A stretch of 64,000 bases of DNA from CAZFBA01 sp964517135 (GTDB taxonomy: Bacteria; Cyanobacteriota; Vampirovibrionia; JBFMGH01), in assembly GCA_964517135.1 (NCBI GenBank), contig CAZFBA010000004.1, forward strand, positions 110,521 to 174,520, in the 5' to 3' direction. The notes under the pieces were generated by a model. That model was not told the DNA's origin. It did not search any database and saw only the letters and a list, made by a program, of their open reading frames with translations. A program made the translations under genes and the position numbers. This document shows, in pieces, positions 35,178-45,600 of the stretch; the first letter of the stretch is position 1, and every line of letters begins with the position of its first letter.

Positions 35178-36434
35178 ATGTCTTTATTTGATATTTTAGA
35201 AGATCAAAATAAGCAGCATCCTCTTGCTGACAGGATGAGGCCTGCTAACCTTGAATATTTTTACGGGCAGGAAAAGGTTATAGGTAATAATACTGCCTTA
35301 AGGAAGATTATAGAATCCAGAAAAGTCTCATCAATGATATTCTGGGGGCCACCAGGTTGCGGTAAAACGACTCTTGCACGTATTATTGCTAACATTACTG
35401 ATAGCCATTTTAAAGAATTATCAGCTGTTACATCGGGCATAAAAGACTTAAGAGAAATTATAGCTGAAGTAAAAGATAATCTGAAGTATTCAAAAGTCAA
35501 AACCATAGTTTTTATAGATGAAATTCATCGCTATAACAAAGCCCAGCAAGATGCTATCTTGCCTCATGTTGAAAATGGAACCATTACACTTATTGGAGCC
35601 ACAACAGAAAACCCGTCTTTTGAGATTATACCAGCTCTTCGATCAAGGGTTCAGATTATTAAGCTTGAAAAACTTGACTATAATGATCTTAGAAAGATTA
35701 TTGATCAAGCCATTAAAGATAAAACAAAAGGCCTTGGCTCTGAAAATGTCACAATAACTGAAGAAAGCATAGATTATCTTATACAATACTCTTATGGTGA
35801 TGCCAGATTCGTTCTAAACATGCTTGAATCAGCTACAAAAGTCTTTTCAGAGGATCAACAACCGAAGATTACCGTTGAATTACTGAAGGATATAATGCAG
35901 AATACGGCTATTTTCTATGATAAAGCCTCTCAAGAACATTATGACCACCTGTCAGCTTTTCAGAAAAGCCTCAGAGGATCTGATGCGGATGCAGCTATTT
36001 ACTGGCTGGCCAAGATGATTGCAGGTGGTGAAGATCCTAAAACTATTGCCAGAAGACTACTTGTATGTGCTTCAGAAGATGTTGGCAATGCTGATCCGAT
36101 TGCTTTTCTGGTTGCAAATGCTGCTTTTGAAGCTGTTCAAAAACTTGGACTCCCTGAAGCCAGGATTCCTCTTGCACAGGCTACTATTTATGTGGCAACA
36201 GCTCCTAAAAGTAATGCTGCCATTTGTGCTATAGATAAGGCCTTAAATGATGTTCAGTCAGGTAAATCTTTTCCAGTTCCTCTTCATCTTAAAGATGCCC
36301 ACTATAAAGATGCTTCAAAGTATGGCCATGGTACAGAATATATCTATACACACAATAATCCTGAAGTTGAGCAGCAATTCTTACCGGATGAGCTAAAAAA
36401 TGTTAGATACTATTTTCCTGAGTCTCCTGAGTAA
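35178..36434 (+). CDS. rarA: replication-associated recombination protein RarA/MgsA
   Basis: A 418-residue clamp-loader-like AAA+ ATPase. PLADRMRPANLEYFYGQ is the family N-terminus; Walker A is GPPGCGKTTLA, Walker B/sensor I are VFIDEIHRYNKAQQDA and GATTENPSFE, with sensor II SYGDARFVLN. The C-terminal part (LRGSDADAAIYWLAKMI, then CASEDVGNADP) is the tetramerisation domain. RarA acts at stalled forks. Starts at ATG 19 bases after the small membrane protein gene. Confidence 0.95.
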   Translation: MSLFDILEDQNKQHPLADRMRPANLEYFYGQEKVIGNNTALRKIIESRKVSSMIFWGPPGCGKTTLARIIANITDSHFKELSAVTSGIKDLREIIAEVKDNLKYSKVKTIVFIDEIHRYNKAQQDAILPHVENGTITLIGATTENPSFEIIPALRSRVQIIKLEKLDYNDLRKIIDQAIKDKTKGLGSENVTITEESIDYLIQYSYGDARFVLNMLESATKVFSEDQQPKITVELLKDIMQNTAIFYDKASQEHYDHLSAFQKSLRGSDADAAIYWLAKMIAGGEDPKTIARRLLVCASEDVGNADPIAFLVANAAFEAVQKLGLPEARIPLAQATIYVATAPKSNAAICAIDKALNDVQSGKSFPVPLHLKDAHYKDASKYGHGTEYIYTHNNPEVEQQFLPDELKNVRYYFPESPE

Positions 36435-36461
36435 AAAGAAAGATTGAAAAGAGAAACTAAT

Positions 36462-36674
36462 TTATCTGAATCTACCTGATGTTTCAAATATTTTTCTGCT
36501 TTCAACTAGAGATATATTTTTAAAGGCGCACATGCCTTCTTCAGAAAGTACGCCAATACTCTTAAGTTTATTTCTAAAAGTTTCATTAAGCTCTTCTGGG
36601 TGCACATAAAGCGCACAGGTATGGTCGCATTTCTTTTCATTTTTAAACGGACAGGTTTTAATTATTTCTTCCAT
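36462..36674 (-). CDS. small four-to-five-cysteine protein
   Basis: A 70-residue protein with cysteines in the order CPF, KKCDHTCALYV and GMCAF, suggesting a zinc ribbon-like or knuckle fold. No hydrophobic segment is present. I do not recognise the family by name. It is convergent with rarA and ends 27 bases from its stop. Lengths of this kind are easily overlooked, but cysteine spacing and the start at ATG support a real gene. Confidence 0.65.
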   Translation of the reverse strand: MEEIIKTCPFKNEKKCDHTCALYVHPEELNETFRNKLKSIGVLSEEGMCAFKNISLVESRKIFETSGRFR

Positions 36675-36927
36675 TTTTCTACCCTTTATAAAAAGACCAT
36701 TGAATGCCTTATGGGCTTATTTTTATTTGCTATACAGGACTTTTTCGGTTTAAATACTTTAAATCTTAACTCCAGGCCCTGAATTCAGGTTATGCTTTGG
36801 TCTAATAAAATTAAACCATATATTACAAAAGTATGCTAATTGTTAGCATTCGTTTACAAAAACAGTGTTTTCAGGCTTCCAGAGAAAGATATAAAGTTTT
36901 TTACCTCTTCTAAGATTACCTGATATA

Positions 36928-37536
36928 ATGGTTTTTATGAAAAGAATATCAGCAATAGTTCTTGTCGCCGGGCTTTCTAGCCGAATGGGTAAATTTAAAC
37001 CACTGCTGCCTTATCAGGGCAGGTCTGTTATAAGGAGTGTTGTTGAGAAATTAACCAATACATATGTAGAAGAAATTATTGTAATTACAGGTCATAATGC
37101 AGACCTTATCAAAGCTGAATTGTCTAACTGTGACGTAAAAATCAGGTACAATAAACATTATAAAGAGGGTATGCATACCTCGGTGATGGCCGGTGTAGCT
37201 TCTATTTCAGAATTTGCAGAAGGTTTTATGATTGTACTTGGTGATCAGCCCCAGTTATCAACTATTTTAGTGAATAAACTAATCAAGCTTGCTGAAAAAT
37301 CTAATAAAGGCATTCTGGTACCGTCTTATTCTAACAGGAGAGGGCATCCTGTTCTTTTTGATATTAAATATCGTGAGGCAGCCAGTTGTCTTGATCCTGA
37401 AAAGGGTCTTAAAAAGCTAATAATAGAATATGAAGGTGATATAGAATATATTATAGCTACTAATGATAATGTCCTTATAGATATAGATACCCCTGAAGAC
37501 TATCAAAATTTGCTAAAAAACGCCCGGGATGATTGA
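36928..37536 (+). CDS. MobA/MocA-like nucleotidyltransferase
   Basis: A 202-residue NTP transferase of the molybdopterin guanylyl/cytidylyltransferase family. The loop AIVLVAGLSSRMGKFKPLLP binds nucleotide, GDQPQ holds the metal-binding Asp, and GRGHPVLF-like NRRGHPVLFD follows. Sequence style is that of MocA (CTP-dependent cofactor maturation) or of related sugar-phosphate nucleotidyltransferases. No molybdoenzyme or cofactor gene is nearby. The first ATG (36928) and one at codon 4 (36937) are both possible starts. Confidence 0.85.
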   Translation: MVFMKRISAIVLVAGLSSRMGKFKPLLPYQGRSVIRSVVEKLTNTYVEEIIVITGHNADLIKAELSNCDVKIRYNKHYKEGMHTSVMAGVASISEFAEGFMIVLGDQPQLSTILVNKLIKLAEKSNKGILVPSYSNRRGHPVLFDIKYREAASCLDPEKGLKKLIIEYEGDIEYIIATNDNVLIDIDTPEDYQNLLKNARDD

Positions 37537-37726
37537 TTTATAAAGAGCGCAGTTTTTCCTGTGCTTATTTGTTTGAAATTATAATTTTTACAGCAATATT
37601 TAAATGATACTCTTTCTTTGACATTATTCTTAATAACCTGTCGAAAGTGCTTAATATTATGCAGTGATAATGATAGTATAAGTATTAAAATGCATTCAAT
37701 AAAGTATATCAAAATAAAAGGCTGTC

Positions 37727-37761
37727 AGGTGTTTCGCCGGGCGCAGCCCGGCGAAACACCT
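37727..37761. repeat. GC-rich perfect hairpin upstream of argG
   Basis: A 16-base arm, AGGTGTTTCGCCGGGC, and its exact complement flank the loop GCA. The GC-rich core stands out from the surrounding AT-rich DNA. There is no T tract, so it is not a normal terminator. It begins 82 bases before the argG ATG. Confidence 0.85.
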
Positions 37762-37842
37762 TCCATAATTTTCTGAGACCTGATAGTCTTGAATGCAAAT
37801 TATTATAAGGTGTTATGGAGTTATTTTTTGGAGATCACAACA

Positions 37843-39096
37843 ATGGCTAAAAAAGTGGTACTGGCATACTCAGGTGGATTGGATACCTCTATTATCATTC
37901 CATGGCTGAAAGAGAATTATGATTGTGAAGTTATTGCCTATATTGCTGATGTTGGTCAGGATGAAGATTTAAAAGCTGTCGAGCAGAAGGCAATTGCATC
38001 AGGTGCGTCTGAAGCATACACCTATGACCTGAAAGAAGAGTTTGTTACAGACTTTGCGTATCAATATTTAAAAACAAGCGGTCTTTATGAAAAGACCTAT
38101 TTGCTTGGTACAGCTCTTTCACGACCACTTATAGCCAGGAAACAGATTGAACTTGCTGAAGAAGTGGGTGCTGATGCAGTGTCTCACGGCGCTACAGGCA
38201 AAGGTAATGACCAGGTAAGGTTTGAAATTACCTATAAAGTATTCAGTCCGGGTATTGAAATCATTGCTCCATGGAGAATCTGGAATATTAAGTCTCGTTC
38301 TGAATCCATAGAATACGCCAGGGCAAGGAATATACCGGTAACAGCAACGGTTGAAAAGCCTTATTCAATGGATCAAAATCTGTGGCATGTTAGCTACGAA
38401 GGAGGCATACTGGAAGATCCGTGGTTCGAGCCTGATAACTCAATGTTTCTAACTACTGTAGCTCCTGAAGATGCTCCAGACAAGCCAGAATATGTTGAGA
38501 TTGCTTTTGAAAAAGGTATACCAGTTGAGTTAAACGGTGAAAGGAAGGATCCTGTTGCCATGATTACTGAGCTAAACAGAATTGCCGGTAAAAATGGTGT
38601 TGGAAGGGTCGATATGGTTGAAAACAGACTGGTTGGCATTAAATCCAGAGGGGTTTATGAAACCCCGGCAGGCACTGTTCTCTATTATGCGCATATTGCT
38701 CTTGAGTCTATTACACTTGATAGAGACCTCTTGATGTATAAATCAATGCTCTCAGAAAAGTATGCAGAACTTGTCTATAATGGACTCTGGTATTCACCGC
38801 TTAAAACAGCTCTTGATTCATTCATGGATGTCAGCCAGAGCAACGTTAGCGGTAGAGTAAGAATGAAACTCTATAAAGGTAACTGCTCAGTGGTTGGTAG
38901 AAAGTCTCAATATTCAATGTATAACAGTGAACTGGCAACTTTTGAAGCAGATGAAATCTATAATCAGAAGGATGTCGAAGGTTTCATCAAGTTATTTGCA
39001 CTGAAGTTACTTGGTGTTGAGTCAGAAAAAGAACGACTTGCAGTAATGAGTAGCTTATGGAAGAAAGCAAAAACAGGATTTGGAGAACTTAAATAA
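37843..39096 (+). CDS. argG: argininosuccinate synthase
   Basis: A 417-residue enzyme read from MAKKVVLAYSGGLDTS at 37843, which has GGAG 9 bases before the ATG. The frame is open from 37789, but the extra residues are not part of the family. AYSGGLDTS is the ATP pyrophosphatase loop; HGATGKGNDQVRFE and GRVRMKLYKGN are further conserved segments. It joins citrulline and aspartate with ATP to give argininosuccinate. The stop overlaps the argH start by one base (TAATG), indicating translational coupling. Confidence 0.97.
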   Translation: MAKKVVLAYSGGLDTSIIIPWLKENYDCEVIAYIADVGQDEDLKAVEQKAIASGASEAYTYDLKEEFVTDFAYQYLKTSGLYEKTYLLGTALSRPLIARKQIELAEEVGADAVSHGATGKGNDQVRFEITYKVFSPGIEIIAPWRIWNIKSRSESIEYARARNIPVTATVEKPYSMDQNLWHVSYEGGILEDPWFEPDNSMFLTTVAPEDAPDKPEYVEIAFEKGIPVELNGERKDPVAMITELNRIAGKNGVGRVDMVENRLVGIKSRGVYETPAGTVLYYAHIALESITLDRDLLMYKSMLSEKYAELVYNGLWYSPLKTALDSFMDVSQSNVSGRVRMKLYKGNCSVVGRKSQYSMYNSELATFEADEIYNQKDVEGFIKLFALKLLGVESEKERLAVMSSLWKKAKTGFGELK

Positions 39097-40502
39097 TGAC
39101 TAAACTCTGGGGAGGCCGGTTTGAACAGACTTCTGCTGAAGAGCTTGAGCTTTTCAGTGAAAGTATTTCTTTTGATAAAAGACTCTATGATGTTGATATT
39201 AAAGGGTCTATAGCGCATGCAGCTATGCTTAAATCCACTGGTATTTTGACTGCCATGGAATATGAACAGATTGAAGCCGGTCTTAAAAAGATTAAAGAAG
39301 AAATTGAAACAGGCCTCTTCAGGTTTGACATAAAAAATGAAGATATTCATATGGCTATTGAAGCCCGACTAACAGAAATTACAGGTGATGTTGCTAAAAA
39401 ATTGCATACGGCAAGAAGTAGAAATGATCAAGTTGCTCTTGATACGAGGCTCTACGTTGTTGAACAGATCATTGTTATACAAGAAAGCTTGAATAATCTT
39501 AGAAAAGTGCTGGTTGATATAGCAGAAAACAATACTGAAACTATTATGCCTGGCTATACACATTTGCAAAGAGCCCAGGTAATAAGTCTTGCCCATCATA
39601 TGATGGCCTATTATGCTATGTTTAGAAGAGATTATTCAAGATTGTCGGATGTAAAATGCCGTATACTAAATGAAATGCCTCTGGGATGTGGAGCACTAGC
39701 CGGTACTACTCTTAATATAGACAGAAAGCTTGTGGCTAAAAACCTCGGATTTACTAATATATCTGACAACTCACTGGATTCAGTCAGCGACAGAGACTAT
39801 TTAATTGAACTTACTTCTGCCTGTGTTCTAATAATGATACACCTTAGTAGATTTTCGGAAGAACTTATTCTCTGGAATTCAAAGGAATTTAACTTTATTG
39901 AAATCTCAGATCGCTATGCAACAGGCAGTTCAATGATGCCTCAAAAGAAAAACCCTGATATACCTGAGCTTGTCAGAGGTAAGTCGGCAAGAGTTACTGG
40001 TAATCTTGTTCAGCTTCTGACTCTCTTGAAAGGCACTCCCCTGGCTTATAACAGAGATTTTCAGGAAGATAAAGAAAGCCTGTTTGACACTATTGACACT
40101 ACATTTTCCTGTATTTCTATTATGACATTACTTTTGCAAAATATTTCTTTTAATAAAGAAACTATGTTTAATGCAACCATATCAGGTTTTCTTAATGCAA
40201 CTGAAGCAATGGAATATCTTATAAATAAAGGCATCCCTAATAGAGATGCACACCATATTACAGGCTGTGCAGTTTCTTATTGCATCAAAAATAATAAGCA
40301 TTTAGAAGATTTATCTACTGCTGAATGGTCTGAAATAAGTGAAAAATCAAGTGGTTTCATTGAAGAGGATATAAAACAAGTGCTATCAATAAAAAATTGT
40401 CTGATTTTGCGTAATAGTTACGGTGGGCCATCACCAGAAGCAGTAAAAGCTTTTATAGACAGAGCTAAAAAAGAACTTCAGAAAGACAAAGACTTAAAAT
40501 AG
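39096..40502 (+). CDS. argH: argininosuccinate lyase
   Basis: A 468-residue member of the fumarase/aspartase superfamily. LWGGRFE opens the protein, TARSRNDQVALDTRLY and GYTHLQRAQ are family segments (His of the second is a catalytic candidate), and GSSMMPQKKNPD is the signature loop with the catalytic Ser. It splits argininosuccinate into arginine and fumarate, the last step of arginine synthesis. Coupled to argG. Confidence 0.97.
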   Translation: MTKLWGGRFEQTSAEELELFSESISFDKRLYDVDIKGSIAHAAMLKSTGILTAMEYEQIEAGLKKIKEEIETGLFRFDIKNEDIHMAIEARLTEITGDVAKKLHTARSRNDQVALDTRLYVVEQIIVIQESLNNLRKVLVDIAENNTETIMPGYTHLQRAQVISLAHHMMAYYAMFRRDYSRLSDVKCRILNEMPLGCGALAGTTLNIDRKLVAKNLGFTNISDNSLDSVSDRDYLIELTSACVLIMIHLSRFSEELILWNSKEFNFIEISDRYATGSSMMPQKKNPDIPELVRGKSARVTGNLVQLLTLLKGTPLAYNRDFQEDKESLFDTIDTTFSCISIMTLLLQNISFNKETMFNATISGFLNATEAMEYLINKGIPNRDAHHITGCAVSYCIKNNKHLEDLSTAEWSEISEKSSGFIEEDIKQVLSIKNCLILRNSYGGPSPEAVKAFIDRAKKELQKDKDLK

Positions 40503-40656
40503 TTATCTTATAATAATTTGTACTCAGAAAAATTAACCCATTTAATTCATAAACTATTAATAAATTGACCTGAAATAGTTATAGAAATTGACATCTAGCG
40601 AATACATCTTTTTAACACAGTGTTAAAACATCGCAGAAAACAGAAGTTAGGGGGTC

Positions 40657-40693
40657 GGGTTTAAAAGTGCGGCGCCGCCGCACTTTTAAACCC
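40657..40693. repeat. GC-rich perfect hairpin downstream of argH
   Basis: A 17-base arm, GGGTTTAAAAGTGCGGC, and its exact complement flank the loop GCC. It has the same geometry (16-17 bp, 3-base loop, GC core) as the hairpin at 37727-37761, although the arm sequences differ. The two bracket argG-argH. No T tract follows on the plus strand. Confidence 0.85.
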
Positions 40694-40759
40694 TCTAGAA
40701 TAAATAGACTGTAAATTGATGAATAATTCGGGTTATAAGTTAAAGACAGCATTTTGTTT

Positions 40760-40797
40760 TGCCAAAAAGAACAGGCACAATATTCTAATGTGCCTGA
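40760..40797 (-). terminator. intrinsic terminator after the STAS-receiver-GGDEF gene
   Basis: Read on the minus strand, CAGGCACA and TGTGCCTG form an 8-bp stem around a 10-base loop, followed by TTCTTTTTGG. It lies about 24 bases past the stop of the gene at 40821-42344. Confidence 0.7.
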
Positions 40798-40820
40798 AAG
40801 TTACTATCAGAGAGAGTTGT

Positions 40821-42344
40821 TTAACTCTTTGCAGTGTGAGGGTATGTGTATAATTTTTTTAAATTGTAGATTATAGTTCTGTTGCGGCCTTCATTTTTAG
40901 CGAGATACATAGCTTTATCTGCCATATCAAGAAAATCAGTATGATCTATAGACATTTCAGTGGTTTTCAGGGCAATTCCTATGCTGGAAGTTATATCCAG
41001 TTTAAAATTTGAGAAGATAAAAGTTGTTTTCTCAAAAGCAATTCGTATTTTTTCAGCAACTAAAAACGCTTTTTCTGAATCGGTTTCAGGTAAAATGATT
41101 GCAAATTCTTCTCCGCCTATGCGACAAACAATATCAGATTTCCTGACAGTGTTTGTTAAAAGACTGCTAACCCTTTTGAGTATTTCATCTCCTGTAAGAT
41201 GGCCATAAGTATCATTAATTCTTTTGAAATGATCTATGTCAACCAGCAAGAGGGCCAGTGTATTATTATATCTCTCTGCTCTATTCAGTTCTTTTGTTAT
41301 CTGTATCTGAAAATACCTTCTGTTATTGAGTTCTGTAAGAGGATCAGTCAGGGCAAGCTTCTGAAGCCGGCTATTTTTATAGTAGAGGCTTTTTAGATTG
41401 CTTATAATACTATGTAATGTGTTTAATTTTGTCAGAACCTCTTCTTCATTAAAGGGTTTTGTCAGGTAGTCATGGGCATTTGCTTTATAGGCCAGATGTC
41501 TAGTTGAATTGGTGCAATCGTTAGAAAGAAAGAAAAAAAACACATTTTTATACCTGTTTCTGATTGCTAAACACACACATACACCATTTATTTGTTGCGT
41601 AATCGTTTCAGATATAACTATATCGGTGCCATTGTTTTCAATATGTTTCAGTGCTTCAGCAGCGTTATCAAATTCATAGAGGCAAAAAGGCTGCCCGGCA
41701 AGTAGTTTTTTAATCTGGTTTCTGATAATCTGGTCTTCATCAATTATTACTATCTTTGTTGAATAAGTTTTTTTAACATTATTTTTATTGAATGTCAGGT
41801 TATATATATTGGATCTGGCACCAGCTTCCGGGGGAGGTGTTAATTTTAGTGGTACTGGTGGTATGTTGTTTTCTGTTATAATTTTTGTATGATTGTTTTG
41901 CAGAATATTGTTGCTAGAAACCAGGTTTCCAAAGTATGTTTCAAGATTGCGGGCATTTTTAGATGCTTTTTGATTGACATCTGAAATGTAGTTTATCTGA
42001 TTAAGGGCTTCTTCAGGGGTTTTAACGATATTAAAAAATGAGTCCAGTCTATGAGACTTAATTTTATCGTGTATGTTATTGTTCAAGCTGCATAAAATCA
42101 GGGTAATATTGTTTTTGCTGCAACATCTCCAGAGGTAAAAAATGTTTATGATACCGGGGTGTTCTATGGTTTCTACGGTAGAGAAGTCAATTATCATATA
42201 TTTTTTAGTGTTATCATTCAGTTTATTGTCAATCAGGTTCTTAAAGCTGGTGGTTGTTTTGTCATCCAGACTTTTAAAGGGAAGAGTAATAAAGCACACA
42301 TACTCTTCATTCCACGCAGGGATGTCACATAGAGGTAATGACAT
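40821..42344 (-). CDS. STAS-receiver-GGDEF diguanylate cyclase with degenerate phosphosites
   Basis: A 507-residue three-domain protein. Residues ~15-120 resemble a STAS domain, but the usual DSSG phosphorylation loop reads EHPG (61-64). Residues ~196-312 are a receiver domain with the acidic pair in IIDEDQ and conserved Lys in YLTKPF, but the phosphoacceptor position is Glu246 (DIVISE) rather than Asp. Residues ~333-495 are a GGDEF domain with active-site GGEEF (410-414) and an I-site RKSD (401-404). It should make c-di-GMP with product inhibition. The changed phosphosites suggest control by protein binding, or a permanently active receiver, instead of phosphorylation. Confidence 0.88.
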   Translation of the reverse strand: MSLPLCDIPAWNEEYVCFITLPFKSLDDKTTTSFKNLIDNKLNDNTKKYMIIDFSTVETIEHPGIINIFYLWRCCSKNNITLILCSLNNNIHDKIKSHRLDSFFNIVKTPEEALNQINYISDVNQKASKNARNLETYFGNLVSSNNILQNNHTKIITENNIPPVPLKLTPPPEAGARSNIYNLTFNKNNVKKTYSTKIVIIDEDQIIRNQIKKLLAGQPFCLYEFDNAAEALKHIENNGTDIVISETITQQINGVCVCLAIRNRYKNVFFFFLSNDCTNSTRHLAYKANAHDYLTKPFNEEEVLTKLNTLHSIISNLKSLYYKNSRLQKLALTDPLTELNNRRYFQIQITKELNRAERYNNTLALLLVDIDHFKRINDTYGHLTGDEILKRVSSLLTNTVRKSDIVCRIGGEEFAIILPETDSEKAFLVAEKIRIAFEKTTFIFSNFKLDITSSIGIALKTTEMSIDHTDFLDMADKAMYLAKNEGRNRTIIYNLKKLYTYPHTAKS

Positions 42345-42693
42345 TTATGTCTAACTCCTCAAAAATATTGATTTAGGTTGTCGAAAATTTAATCGACGGG
42401 GGATTTTCTGAATCAAAGAAAATAGTGATAATTATTATATTAAACAAATAGTTATTATACTACAATTACTAATACTATGTGAATTATTGTATAATTTTTC
42501 AAATGCCTGTTATAAAGCTGTCTTGAACATAAAGAAATATTATGTTGACAGATGTTGTGTTTGTTTATTTTAAAATTTTTTAGTTTTTCAGTATGCAAAT
42601 TATAATAAGAATATGTCAGAATACTTGTTATAACAGCTTTTTGTCAGATTATCACATTTAAAACATCTGACATCTGTATATGTTGCCGGTTAA
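42345..42693. other. intergenic region between the cyclase and Asn-rich protein genes
   Basis: About 350 AT-rich bases containing the cyclase promoter (leftwards). It has a short hairpin GTCGA/TCGAC near 42378 and a 7-bp inverted repeat GTCAGAT/ATCTGAC (42643-42671) beyond the stop of the Asn-rich gene; the latter has no T tract on the minus strand. No ORF. Confidence 0.4.
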
Positions 42694-45600
42694 TTAGCTT
42701 AAAAACTCGATAACCTCTTTTGATTTAATGAAGAGTGCTTTTGAATAATCCTGTGATCTTCTGTCTGTTTGTCTTCTATCGTTTGATGTACGGTTATCGT
42801 TATTAATATCTTGTGTTGCAGCACGTCTATCTTCCTGTGTGCGTCTTGAGCCTTCTCTTTTGTCTATTCTCACATTATCTATACCAAATATATTTGAAAT
42901 TTTTTCTTCATAGCCCTGCAGGTCTTTGCTGAGTATAACTGGAACATTTTTCTCTTTTAGAGTTTCCTGAACGACTTTTACGATTTTTTCTTTCTTGCTG
43001 TCAGCTTTAGCAAGGGCAACATTCGGATTATCTACATCAGAGGGTTTGTTGTTATCTTCTTGCTGGTTTTTATAGCCTGAAACGCTTTTATCTGCAAATA
43101 ATTCTTCTGTTTCCAGTTTGTTTTTTAGGGTTTCAAGATCTTCTTTGTTAGTTGTGGTTTTAATTTGACAAACAATATCTTTACGTTTGTTCTTTTGAAG
43201 TTCTTCAGATTCTTTTAATATTGTGGCAACATTTGTTAAGAAGTCTGATAATGTGCTGATATCTTTAATGTTACTCTGATAGCTATCCAGACGGTTTTTA
43301 GAATTAAACATTTCAAGGTTTGCATCAAGTTTTGTCAGTTCTGCGTTAAAACTTCTTATATCGGCATTATTTTTTTGTTGCATTGCTTTGTCTTTTATAT
43401 AGAGAAAATCTTTTTCTATTCTTTGTGCTTCAGAGGATACAGACAATGAATATTCAATTAACTGTGCAGTATCATCTTTTTCAGTATCTTTATCATCTTT
43501 AATTTTTAAATTAGATGTTTTTTCCTTTTGCACTTCATTTATTGACTTTTCATTTTCTTTAATTTTGGAGTTATCTATTTCAATATTCTGGTCTATTTCC
43601 TGAGTTTTGCTGGTTGAAGTCTTTTGTTCCTGTATATTATTGGAAACACTTTCACTGGTTTGTTTCAGGGTTGATTCTTGAATGTAATTTGTCTGTCCTT
43701 TTCCTGAATTAACAAGTTCAAAGTAGCTTTTTTCGTTTTGTTCAACTAATTTGTCAGAATCTATATCATTTTGAAGTTTATAAACATACTTAATTTCTTC
43801 GTTATTAGTCATATTAATATTTTCAGTATTATTAAACTCACTGGTTTCATTAAGTTCTATGTGGTCTTCTGGTGAAAAATTATTGTTGTTAGAAGCTTTC
43901 TGGTTATTTACGTTGAGAGAAACTTTGTTGAAATCGTGGTTTTTTGCTACTAGGCCGTCATTATTATTTATATTTAAGTTGTTAGTGTTATCAACTTTGA
44001 ATTCTTTCTGTATTTTAAATTGTTCAACCTGGTTGTTCAGTATGTTTGCAGATGTATTGAGCATACTCTGCATCTGGTCATTAAAGACTGAGAGTGCTGA
44101 TGCAGTTGAATTATCCAGATCTACATCGTTAAAAGTTTTATTGTTTGTATTGTTAAGAGATTCAAGATCATTGTTTTTATTATTTTCATTTTTGTTTTCT
44201 GATTTAGTATTATCATTCTTTTTATCATTTAATTTTTTATTGTCAGAAGACTTATCATCTGATGTATCCGGGTTATTATTGGCTGATTCAGCTTCTATTT
44301 TTTGAACTTTTTTAGTTTCATTAACTTCCGTTTCTTTTGAGACAGATTTTTCTACATTAGAATTAGTTTGTTCATTCTTGTTAACAGGTGTTTCATGTCT
44401 ATTTTGGTTTTCAATGTTTTCTTTATCAGGTTTATCTAGCGTTTGAGCAGGTCTTTCAGCTTCAATGGTTTTGGGTTTATCTTTGATATCCTGAATTACA
44501 GGTGATTCTTGATCAGAGGGCTTGTTATCTGGTTTAGGATCATTACCTTCAGGTTTGTTTGGTCCTCGATCATTACCTTCAGGTCTGTTGGAACCTCGAT
44601 TATTTCCTTCAGGCTTGTTGGGGCCATTATCATTACCATCTTGTCTATTCTGTCCATTGTTATTTTCTATGGATCTATTTGTATCATTTGGCCCGGTTTT
44701 ATCAGGGTTTAACTCATCGGCATTGTTACTTTGTATTTTGTTGCTGGCATTTTCCTGATTATCTGGTTGTATGTCATTGTTTTCAGTATTATTAGTAGCA
44801 TTTTTTTCTGCATTAGACTGTTGTTCACTAGCTTCTGAATTTTTAAATTCTTCAACAGAGCTTTTATTTGATTCTATACCATTATATGGTTGTGTATTCA
44901 CTGTATCATTAGATTTTGTTTTAACTGTATTGTTTACAATGGTTTCAGTTAAAGGTTGTGAGACTGTCTTAGTCTGTATATCAGACTTTTCTGAATCGTT
45001 TTTATCTTTTATATTATGGTCATTTGCTTCATCTCTCGAAGTAATTAATTTATCAGAGTCTTTTAATATTTTAATTGAAGAATCAACCTTGTTAGCTCTA
45101 TCAATTGTTTCTTCGATCTGGCGAATTTCTTTCATGTTAACTTCTTCTTTTGAATTAGCATCTTTGTTTTTTAAAGAAGAAAGTTTATCAGCCAGGCCAC
45201 CATAGGGGTTTGTGGTTGTTTTTGTGGTGTTATTGCCAGTTGAGACAGTTTTTGAAATATTGTTTGATGAAGTAGAAGTCTGGTTTGCGGCTTTTGTTGC
45301 TGCCTGTTTTACAATTCCTGAAATGTTGTTATTGTTTGAATTTGTTGTGCTACTGGTTTTTGTTGTTGAGTTAAGAGCTGTTTTTATGGCACTGATTTTG
45401 TCATAATCCATTCCATCGTTAATTCTTTGCTGTAATTGATAAGATCTATCCTCTGAAATAGTATTAATAGCATTTTTAACAGTGTTTTTAGCAGTTTCAG
45501 ATTGTTTGAAAGTTGAGGCAGCATAGCTGTCATTATTGTTTCTAGTAGTATTTACTGTTTTGTCATTTGATAGATGGTCTGTTTCTGATACTTTACCGGT

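Larger units (their letters stand above)
40503..40820. other. intergenic region between argH and the diguanylate cyclase gene
   Basis: A convergent spacer of about 320 bases. It contains a GC-rich perfect hairpin (40657-40693) and a terminator for the minus-strand cyclase gene (40760-40797), both listed separately. No ORF. Confidence 0.6.

Noticed and set aside
37789..37842. Extended N-terminus of ArgG
   Set aside because: The extra 18 codons lack family similarity and the ATG at 37843 has a good ribosome site.
44538..44657. CRISPR-like array
   Set aside because: The 30-base units are contiguous, in frame with the coding sequence and have no spacers.
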